A stretch of DNA of 31,056 nucleotides, from positions 1 through 31,056 of the forward strand of contig CBDURO010000018.1 in the NCBI GenBank assembly GCA_965369995.1. Direction: 5' to 3'. Source of the DNA: JAHJCW01 sp965369995 (lineage in GTDB: Bacteria; Fidelibacterota; Marinisomatia; Marinisomatales; JAHJCW01). How positions within the stretch are numbered: the first letter of the stretch is position 1; each line of letters opens with the position of its first letter. A model generated the notes under the pieces. The model was given only the letters and a program-made list of their open reading frames with translations, was not told the origin of the DNA and ran no database searches. Position numbers and translations under genes: made by a program. Shown here one piece after another: positions 25,113 to 31,056 of the stretch.

Positions 25113-25703
25113 TTAAATCCAGCCAAATCGGATAAGAGATTTATTAACTTTTAAAGAAAATAGTCCGGCTAATCCAATTAGAATAACATTAAGAAGTAGA
25201 CTAAAAGAACCATAAACCTGTAATCCTAAAATAATCGATTTAATGACCAAAAAAAGACAAAATGTCGCCAGCCATTTCCGCCTAACTCGATATGGTTTTA
25301 GTTGACTTACAAGATTATCCGGTATCTTAGAGTCAGCATTTAGGTCGGATAGAAATGATTCGATTTTTGGTTGTAATTTGAAATGAACATAGGAAAGCAT
25401 TCCCATTAAGATGAATAACAAAATTGTTTTGATAAGAATTCTCCAATTCATCCAAAGAGCTTCGAACTCCAGAGGACCAAATATCAGCAATAAAACTCCT
25501 GTGATCAATACTGTTGATTGGAATATATAACACCGATAGGCACCATGTTTTATAATATTTTCCATATAACGGTCAGCATAATAATTAAATGATATACCAA
25601 GTAAAGCTCGTTCATTGACCACAATTAGATTAAATAGTGGCACAGACATAAACACAAAACCCATGACATGTAAAAATATCAAAAGATTATAAATATTGTC
25701 CAT
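25113..25703 (-). CDS. Uncharacterised integral membrane protein
   Basis: The 196-residue protein has about five or six membrane helices; the first is NLLIFLHVMGFVFMSVPLF, with a histidine in the membrane. The arrangement resembles DUF2269/CopD-like membrane proteins, but the match is weak and I do not assign it. The longest frame begins at a TTG at 25745. I chose the ATG at 25703-25701 because GGAGG stands at 25709-25713 and the first helix begins soon after. It follows no operon partner closely; the STAS-like gene is about 70 bases further on the same strand, so the two may share a transcript. Confidence 0.65.
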   Translation of the reverse strand: MDNIYNLLIFLHVMGFVFMSVPLFNLIVVNERALLGISFNYYADRYMENIIKHGAYRCYIFQSTVLITGVLLLIFGPLEFEALWMNWRILIKTILLFILMGMLSYVHFKLQPKIESFLSDLNADSKIPDNLVSQLKPYRVRRKWLATFCLFLVIKSIILGLQVYGSFSLLLNVILIGLAGLFSLKVNKSLIRFGWI

Positions 25704-25981
25704 AACAACCTCCATGTTAATTAAAGAAACAATACATGTATTCAATGCATTTTAATATGTTACTAATATCAATTGCAATTAAATAATACGGATTATCTGT
25801 AGTGTGCTGAAAATATTAAATATAAGCATATAAACTTCGCCTATATAGTACCTGTAGTCCTATTTAAGTAAGTCGTACTTCAAAATTTTTCGGAAAATTG
25901 GTTTTAATTGTTATTTAATATATTTTGTATTACACTTTCATAGGTTTTTCTCCAATTTATCAGTGTATAAGGAAATAATGT

Positions 25982-26539
25982 ATGAAAAAATCATCTACTC
26001 TTTTACTATTATTCTTTATTTCCATTATCTATTCCCAAACGAATCAAATCAATGATTTTGATTATAAATATAATCAATGTTTAAAAACCGGACGAATACT
26101 TAGCGTAGTAGCAGGGAGTACCATGGGAATTGCTCAGATATATTGGAGCGCAACTAATATGTCCGGTGTGCACGGACCGCTATGGAAAAATGTTATAACC
26201 GGCGTTCCATCATCATTAATTGGTGGATATGTTGGTTACATTACGTCCGAATGGACAACAAAACAATTATTAAACGGTAACCCAAAGCCCGGTCCTGCAG
26301 CGCTAAAGGGTGCATTGTATGGCGCTATCCATGGCGCTACTATATTGACTGCCAGCATGATACCTTTACTTGTTATTGGTCACTATATGGATACAATCCA
26401 TTTTAATTTCGACGGTGATGCAATGTTATTTAAACTCGTTGGAGTTTCTATTATGGGCGGGCTAGTATATGGAGGAATATTCGGTACCACAATAGGCATT
26501 ATTTATGGTCCGAGCCTTTCAATTTATATGAAATTTTAA
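25982..26539 (+). CDS. Secreted or membrane Gly-rich protein, unknown
   Basis: The 185-residue product has a signal peptide (MKKSSTLLLLFFISIIYSQ) and then several small-residue-rich hydrophobic segments at about 41-60, 75-90, 110-135 and 152-178. Glycine-rich stretches such as GGLVYGGIFGTTIGIIYG suggest tightly packed helices or a barrel-like membrane protein. The family is not recognised. It is followed 39 bases later by a GNAT acetyltransferase in the same direction, so the two may be one transcript. Confidence 0.6.
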   Translation: MKKSSTLLLLFFISIIYSQTNQINDFDYKYNQCLKTGRILSVVAGSTMGIAQIYWSATNMSGVHGPLWKNVITGVPSSLIGGYVGYITSEWTTKQLLNGNPKPGPAALKGALYGAIHGATILTASMIPLLVIGHYMDTIHFNFDGDAMLFKLVGVSIMGGLVYGGIFGTTIGIIYGPSLSIYMKF

Positions 26540-26578
26540 ATACTATTAACAATTAATTCAGATCAAAAAGGTACAAAT

Positions 26579-27163
26579 GTGAAAAAAAATGTCAAATTAA
26601 AGGACGGTACAGAGATCATATTACGCCCTCTTAAAAAGAAAGATCGGAATCAATTAACTGCATTTTTCAGATCTCTTCCAAAAGAAGATAGAAGATATTT
26701 GCGCGTTGACGTAACCGATAAAGAGACTATTAAACGGATCATTAAATCATCAAAGTTAGGAGAGAGTAGACGGATTATTGCTTTAGACAAAGATACTATC
26801 GTTGCTGACGGACTTTTAGAATTGGAAAAAAGGAAATGGAAAAAACATTTTGGTGAAATCAGGCTATTGATTTCAAAAACATATCGTAGAAAAGGTTTAG
26901 GAATGTTATTAGCACGGGAATTATATTTATTAGCCATTAGTGAAAAAGTTGAAGAAATAATTGTGAAGATGATGAAACCACAAGTGGCCGCAATTAACAT
27001 CTTTAAGAGAATGGGTTTTAAGCAAGAAGCGGTCTTACCGGATTACGTTAAAGATTTAGAAGGCACAACACGTGATCTTATAATTATGCGATGCGATGTA
27101 AATGAAATGTGGAAAGAGCTTGAAGAGTATTTAGAGGATTCTGACTGGCAAAGGACACGTTAG
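26579..27163 (+). CDS. GNAT family N-acetyltransferase
   Basis: The 194-residue product is a GNAT acetyltransferase: KDGTEIILRPLKKKDRNQL begins the fold and the acetyl-CoA loop is YRRKGLG (about residues 101-107). The late block AAINIFKRMGFKQEA is typical of GNAT enzymes acting on small molecules or proteins. The acceptor is unknown. The start is a GTG preceded by AAAAAGG; the overlapping ATG two bases earlier leads straight to a stop. It sits between an unknown membrane protein and a divergent acyltransferase-like gene. Confidence 0.88.
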   Translation: MKKNVKLKDGTEIILRPLKKKDRNQLTAFFRSLPKEDRRYLRVDVTDKETIKRIIKSSKLGESRRIIALDKDTIVADGLLELEKRKWKKHFGEIRLLISKTYRRKGLGMLLARELYLLAISEKVEEIIVKMMKPQVAAINIFKRMGFKQEAVLPDYVKDLEGTTRDLIIMRCDVNEMWKELEEYLEDSDWQRTR

Positions 27164-27171
27164 ATTTAATT

Positions 27172-27202
27172 AACTAAAACCGTTAAAAAAATAGTTTTAG
27201 TT
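27172..27202. repeat. Inverted repeat between GNAT and acyltransferase genes
   Basis: AACTAAAAC (27172-27180) and GTTTTAGTT (27194-27202) form a perfect 9-bp stem with a 13-base A-rich loop in the 69-base gap. No U-tract follows the 3' arm, so it is not a classic terminator. It could be an mRNA processing or stability element. Confidence 0.4.
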
Positions 27203-27232
27203 GAGATTCAGCTTAATTAACTTTTCGAGACT

Positions 27233-28054
27233 ATGGCTAAACCAATTGTAGATATAAAGACTGAGTATGACAAAGCTAAAAGGATTCTAAAACCAATCTT
27301 CATTCCTTTTAATAGGTATGTTTCTTATATTGGTCGAGAAAACATCGTTAAAGAAGGTCCTAACTTAATTATCGCAAATCACCCGGGAATTGGCCGAGAT
27401 ATTGCGGCTATTCTTACCGCTAATGATAGACAATTATATTTTTTAACAGCACACTATATGTTCGATATAAAAGAGTCGCTTGGATATATTAAATCGGCCC
27501 TTGGGCAAATTTTGTATCCAATAATGTATCCGGTTGCATTCATATTTGCTAAATATTTATCTAAAAAACTCAAACAGCATGAAATGATTCCGATAAATAA
27601 AAGCTATCACGGTGACAAAATCGAGTTTATAAAAAATATCAGACAATCTATCAATAAAGTAAAGGAATATTTGTTGCAAGATAGAGCTGTTGTTATTTTT
27701 CAAATTCCCTTAGATATTTTAAAGACCCTTGGACAAAAAGAAATAAGGTTCAATAAACAAAGTGAGTATCATCCTTATATCCCAAAGTTTCATTCTACTG
27801 TCGGTAAAATTGTATATGAATTATATCAAGAGCATGGATTAAAGGTGCCCGTATCTCCAATAAGCATTTATGGGGCTGAAGGATTAAATCCTTTTAAGAG
27901 GATGGTTTTAAACTTTGGCAAACCAATGAATATCACTTCCTGTCTTGATAACAGCATTGTAGGTAATCCTATTAATAATTTTACTAGATGCCTTGAAAAA
28001 AAGGTTGCTGTTTTACTGATTGAATCCGGTTTACCAAGAATAAGTAAATCTTAA
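27233..28054 (+). CDS. Divergent acyltransferase-like protein
   Basis: The 273-residue protein resembles glycerolphosphate acyltransferases. There is an NHPGIGRD block (about 49-56) where NHX4D is expected, a MIPINKS block, and a VVIFQIPLD block in place of the PEGTR motif. The spacing in the first block is HX5D rather than HX4D, so catalytic competence is uncertain. A hydrophobic segment lies at about 95-112. It may be an inactive or altered acyltransferase acting on lipids. The ATG start has no strong ribosome site. It ends about 100 bases before a terminator that would close this plus-strand group. Confidence 0.7.
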   Translation: MAKPIVDIKTEYDKAKRILKPIFIPFNRYVSYIGRENIVKEGPNLIIANHPGIGRDIAAILTANDRQLYFLTAHYMFDIKESLGYIKSALGQILYPIMYPVAFIFAKYLSKKLKQHEMIPINKSYHGDKIEFIKNIRQSINKVKEYLLQDRAVVIFQIPLDILKTLGQKEIRFNKQSEYHPYIPKFHSTVGKIVYELYQEHGLKVPVSPISIYGAEGLNPFKRMVLNFGKPMNITSCLDNSIVGNPINNFTRCLEKKVAVLLIESGLPRISKS

Positions 28055-28157
28055 CTCTAAAAACCGTTGAAAAAATGAAATCTGTACGATAAAACCTGTA
28101 CGATTTTTGCCATTATTTGATTTTATTTGACTAAGTTGATACTCACCATTAAAAGTT

Positions 28158-28184
28158 AAAACCCCATCATGAAACGGGGTTTTT
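28158..28184 (+). terminator. Rho-independent terminator
   Basis: AAAACCCC (28158-28165) and GGGGTTTT (28176-28183) form an 8-bp stem with a 10-base loop followed by T. It ends the plus-strand group that includes the acyltransferase-like gene. It is nearly symmetric and, on the minus strand, also follows the tRNA relic. Confidence 0.8.
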
Positions 28185-28190
28185 AGGCTG

Positions 28191-28250
28191 TGGGCGATGG
28201 CAGGCTCGAACTGCCGATCTCTGCCGCGTGAAGACGGTGTTTTACGATGA
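28191..28250 (-). tRNA. 5'-truncated tRNA-Val(CAC) relic
   Basis: On the minus strand the 3' half is well preserved: an anticodon loop reading TTCACGC (anticodon CAC), variable region, an intact T-arm GGCAG-TTCGAGC-CTGCC, and an acceptor strand ending ATCGCCCA. The 5' acceptor strand and most of the D-arm are missing; the sequence upstream reads TCATCGTAAAACACCG. The anticodon stem has one C-A mismatch and one wobble pair. It should be non-functional. Its 3' end is immediately followed by a hairpin, like the relic at 17130-17200. Confidence 0.6.
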
Positions 28251-28647
28251 CAATTTTTGAAAGTGTGTAATAACAACTGTGCTATTTTACCGTCATTTTT
28301 TGGCTATTTATGGCTACTTCAGTCATTATATTTTATACTGCAAAAATTTATTTCAAAATCAAACCATAGGTATATCATTTCTGTATCAATGCTCCTGCCC
28401 CTCAGAAATGATAATTGTTATGGGATATTTCATAAGGTTTTGTAAATTTGAGAAATTATGAAAGTATTTAACTTTATAGCTTTCTTTAAAAGTGGTTTAA
28501 TTAGGGGTGGTCACTTTAACAACTATCGCCATTTTCAGAAAAAAATTCAAGGTTCAGTTACTATTCATAAGATAATCTAAAAAATATATGTACAATATAA
28601 TAATTTTATAATATATCTTATTTATTTACATTCAATAAGGAGGTCTC

Positions 28648-30102
28648 ATCAAGTATAAACCGCTAACAAATTATTATAATGGTCAGAAGGTAACTTTCAA
28701 GGGTAAATTTCTGGATGTTACTAGCCCCCTTAACGGAGAAATAATATCTAAGGTTCCCCTCAATGGTTCTGACATTTTAGATGATGCTGTAACCTCAGCC
28801 AAAACTGCATTTATTAAATGGTCTGCAATCTCCATTAAAGAAAGAGTTCAAGTATTTTATCGATATAAAAATCTTCTTGAAAAGAATTTAAAAGAATTGG
28901 CGGTATTAATTCATGAAGAAAATGGTAAAACCCTGCCTGAGGCCATTGCAGAAGTTGAGAAATCCATTGAATTAACTGAATTTGCCTGTTCATTACCTCA
29001 GCTTGTGCAGGGAGAAATACTTGAGGTTAGCAAAGGTGTTGAATGCCGCTCTGAGCGATATCCCATTGGTGTAGTAGCTTCTATAGCACCATTTAATTTC
29101 CCAAATATGGTTCCCCACTGGACAATGCCCAATGCAATTGCTTTAGGCAATGCAATGATTCTCAAACCTTCAGAACAGGTTCCAATCAGTGCAATACGAA
29201 TTGCAGAACTTTTGACGGAAGCAGGATTACCCAATGGAATTTTTAATATTGTAAATGGTGACCGGAAATCTGTAGAAGCCATTTGCGACCACAAGGATAT
29301 TGATGCCGTTACTTTTGTTGGTTCTACTAAAGTAGCAAAAATAGTTTATCAGCGTGCTACCAGTCAAAATAAGAGAGTGCTGACATTGGGCGGAGCAAAG
29401 AATTATCTGTTGGTTTTACCGGATGCAAATCATGAAATGACTTCTTCCGATGTAGCTGCGTCCATGTCAGGTTGCGCTGGTCAGCGATGTATGGCAGCAG
29501 CAGCGGTTATAGCTGTTGGTAATGTTGAAAGAATAATCAAGGGAATCTGTGAAAAAGCAAAAACGATCATACCTGGTAAAAATCTTGGTGCCATTATTTC
29601 AAAAGAAGCGCAGACACGTATTGAAAATTATATTACTGAAGCAGAAAAACAGGGAGCTGATATTTTAGTTGATGGACGAGGAGCTACTGTTAAGAATAAA
29701 GAAAATGGATTTTATGTTGGACCGACTGTAATTGATCACGTGACTCCGGAGATGAACATAGCCCGAGAAGAAGTATTTGGACCGGTTTTATCAATTATTC
29801 GCGTAGATACAGTAAAACAGGCATTGGAAATTGAAAATAGCTCACAATATGGTAATGCAGCGGCTGTATTTACTCAGTCGGGTAGATTGGCAAAATATGT
29901 AGTAGAGAATGTAAGTGCCGGTATGATCGGTATAAATATCGGTGTGCCTGTTCCGCGGGAACCGTTTTCATTTGGTGGTTGGAACCAGTCAAAATTCGGT
30001 GTTGGGGACCTTACAGGCAAAAGTTCAATAGAATTCTGGACAAAACTAAAAAAAATCACAACCAAATGGAATCCTGAGGCAAAAACTAGCTGGATGAGTT
30101 AG
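28648..30102 (+). CDS. mmsA: CoA-acylating (methyl)malonate-semialdehyde dehydrogenase, apparent ATC start
   Basis: The frame gives about 485 codons, the normal length for methylmalonate-semialdehyde dehydrogenases, which convert malonate semialdehyde to acetyl-CoA (or the methyl form to propionyl-CoA). Visible features are PFNFPNMVPHWTMPNAI, the NAD-binding region, the catalytic cysteine C281 in GQRCMA, and EEVFGPVLS near the end. The coding frame extends well upstream of the first in-frame TTG at 28897, to TAAGGAGG at 28636-28643. The only start-like codon at the right distance is ATC at 28648-28650; no in-frame ATG, GTG or TTG exists before 28897. The next gene is a dihydropyrimidinase, so the pathway is probably reductive pyrimidine (beta-alanine) degradation. 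Confidence 0.9.
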   Translation: MKYKPLTNYYNGQKVTFKGKFLDVTSPLNGEIISKVPLNGSDILDDAVTSAKTAFIKWSAISIKERVQVFYRYKNLLEKNLKELAVLIHEENGKTLPEAIAEVEKSIELTEFACSLPQLVQGEILEVSKGVECRSERYPIGVVASIAPFNFPNMVPHWTMPNAIALGNAMILKPSEQVPISAIRIAELLTEAGLPNGIFNIVNGDRKSVEAICDHKDIDAVTFVGSTKVAKIVYQRATSQNKRVLTLGGAKNYLLVLPDANHEMTSSDVAASMSGCAGQRCMAAAAVIAVGNVERIIKGICEKAKTIIPGKNLGAIISKEAQTRIENYITEAEKQGADILVDGRGATVKNKENGFYVGPTVIDHVTPEMNIAREEVFGPVLSIIRVDTVKQALEIENSSQYGNAAAVFTQSGRLAKYVVENVSAGMIGINIGVPVPREPFSFGGWNQSKFGVGDLTGKSSIEFWTKLKKITTKWNPEAKTSWMS

Positions 30103-30164
30103 ATTGCTATAAAACATTGAATACTAAAGAAAAAAATAATCCTGTTTAATTTGGAGCAAATATT

Positions 30165-31056
30165 ATGGATCTTATAATAAAAAACGGAACTGTCGTAACA
30201 GACAGTGAAACATTCAAGGCTGATATTGGAATTTCAAACGGAAAGATAGAGATTGTCGGGCAAGATTTAAATGGTGCCAATCAAATAATTGACGCTACCG
30301 GCCAATACGTAATGCCCGGTGGTTTGGATGTTCACGTTCATCTTCAATTACCTTTTTGCGGAACAGTTTCAGCAGATGATTTTGTCACCGGGACGAAAGC
30401 CGCCGCAGCTGGTGGAATTACAACAATTGTTGATTTCGCCATACAAAGCAAGGGGAATACGCTTACCGATGCGGTGAAATCACGAAAAAAAGAAGCCGAT
30501 GGGAAAGTGTGTGTGGATTATTCTCTTCACGGAGGTATAACGGATTGGAACGATAGAACCAAATCTGAACTCAAGTCTTTGGTAAAAGAAGGTATCGTCT
30601 CTTATAAAATGTTTATGATCTATCGAAAGGAGGGATGGATGTCTTCCGATAGCATGCTCTATCAAGCTTTAGAAGAAACGAAGAAGCTTGGTGGCATCAT
30701 CTTGGTTCATGCAGAATCGGTAGATGTGCTGGATTATTTAGTTGAAAAATATCACAACCCTGCTGATATGAAAAAGTACGGTGCATATTGTCATGTTCTT
30801 TCAAGACCCAACTTTGTTGAAGAGGAAGCAATACAAAGGGTAATAAAATGGGCAGAGGTTACCGGTGGTAGACTTTATATCGTTCACATGTCAACGGGCG
30901 GTGGCACAAATCTCGTAATAGCAGCAAAGAAACGCGGTGTAGAAGTTTTTGCTGAAACTTGTCCGCAATATCTCTTGCTGGAGGACGATCTTTTTAAACA
31001 AGAGGATGGACATCTTTATGGAACCTGTCCGCAGATCAAAAAGAAGGAAGACATTG
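30165..31056 (+). CDS. hydA: Dihydropyrimidinase (partial)
   Basis: The 297 visible residues belong to dihydropyrimidinase/D-hydantoinase, a cyclic amidohydrolase that opens dihydrouracil and dihydrothymine. The metal ligands are H57 and H59 (DVHVHLQ), the carboxylated lysine K148 (SYKMFM), H182 (LVHAE) and H241 (YIVHMS). The family block GTVSADDF is present. The frame is open to the window edge, so the C-terminal third (about 160 residues) is missing. GGAG at 30153-30156 precedes the ATG by eight bases. It follows the aldehyde dehydrogenase by 62 bases and probably shares its transcript. Confidence 0.93.
   Translation, partial: MDLIIKNGTVVTDSETFKADIGISNGKIEIVGQDLNGANQIIDATGQYVMPGGLDVHVHLQLPFCGTVSADDFVTGTKAAAAGGITTIVDFAIQSKGNTLTDAVKSRKKEADGKVCVDYSLHGGITDWNDRTKSELKSLVKEGIVSYKMFMIYRKEGWMSSDSMLYQALEETKKLGGIILVHAESVDVLDYLVEKYHNPADMKKYGAYCHVLSRPNFVEEEAIQRVIKWAEVTGGRLYIVHMSTGGGTNLVIAAKKRGVEVFAETCPQYLLLEDDLFKQEDGHLYGTCPQIKKKEDI

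Larger units (their letters stand above)
28055..28647. other. Intergenic, about 590 bases, with terminator and tRNA relic
   Basis: No coding sequence is supported here. It holds, in order, a 9-bp direct repeat CTGTACGAT at 28082-28090 and 28096-28104, a terminator hairpin, and a tRNA-Val relic on the minus strand. After these come about 390 bases of AT-rich DNA that must include the promoter of the aldehyde dehydrogenase gene. Short frames in it look random. Confidence 0.6.

Noticed and set aside
28191..28250. A selenocysteine tRNA, suggested by CTTCA in the anticodon region
   Set aside because: With a five-pair stem the loop is TTCACGC, giving anticodon CAC, and the molecule lacks the long variable arm and long acceptor of tRNA-Sec. 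It is a truncated tRNA-Val-like relic.
1..31056. CRISPR arrays, IS transposases or integrases
   Set aside because: No regularly spaced repeats, terminal inverted repeats with a transposase, or recombinase motifs were seen on either strand.

Overview
The window looks like an AT-rich chromosomal segment from the Fibrobacterota-Chlorobiota-Bacteroidota (FCB) side of the tree, probably an uncultured-type lineage such as Marinimicrobia, Ignavibacteria, KSB1 or Calditrichota. The main support is a secreted protein with a YPNPFNP-type C-terminal sorting domain at 12714-13940 and an HMA-AraC fusion regulator of a kind I associate with Bacteroidota. Many genes also have weak or no Shine-Dalgarno (SD) sequences, while others have strong ones. 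The phylum call is inference.

Layout. 1-1621 (minus): a single-domain response regulator coupled to a partial unknown gene, then a PlsC-like acyltransferase. 1852-16262 (plus): a large copper/silver-type resistance island. It holds an HMA-AraC regulator, a small Cys/Met/His protein, a CusC-CusB-CusA efflux pump, a CopA-type P1B-ATPase, a Cys-rich anchored protein, a DUF302 protein, a Met-rich secreted protein and a lipoprotein with two heavy-metal-binding domains (HMBDs). It continues with an HMA-like ORF carrying two in-frame TGA codons where the CxxC would be, a frameshifted gene and a DoxX-like protein. 16422-17231: a HEPN-like gene, a tRNA-Val relic and a terminator. 17323-22337 (minus): ZIP transporter, small lipoprotein, small membrane protein, HAD phosphatase, M48 lipoprotein peptidase, MFS transporter and YgjP-like peptidase. 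22479-22855: a second decayed copy of the frameshifted gene. 23042-25703: a half-size GDT1 protein, an ACR3 arsenite exporter, a SpoIIAA/STAS-like protein and a membrane protein. 25982-28054 (plus): a membrane protein, a GNAT acetyltransferase and a divergent acyltransferase. 28191-28250: a second tRNA-Val relic, inverted relative to the first. 28648 to the end: a CoA-acylating aldehyde dehydrogenase and a dihydropyrimidinase, a pair that fits reductive pyrimidine degradation.

How the genes fit together. In the island, CopA would move Cu(I) out of the cytoplasm and CusCBA would move it across the outer membrane. HMBD modules of the CPM...CPxCGM type recur on CusB (four), CopA (two plus a YHS domain) and the lipoprotein at 14002 (two), giving many periplasmic or cytoplasmic metal-binding sites. 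Three methionines that carry Cu/Ag in CusA are conserved. ZupT-like, ACR3 and GDT1 genes extend the metal theme downstream.

The most interesting signal is at 14614-14856. A full HMA-like fold is open in one frame except for two TGA codons spaced exactly as a CxxC pair, which suggests a UxxU selenoprotein or, less likely, a very selective pseudogene. No convincing SECIS hairpin was found by eye, and no selenocysteine machinery lies in the window.
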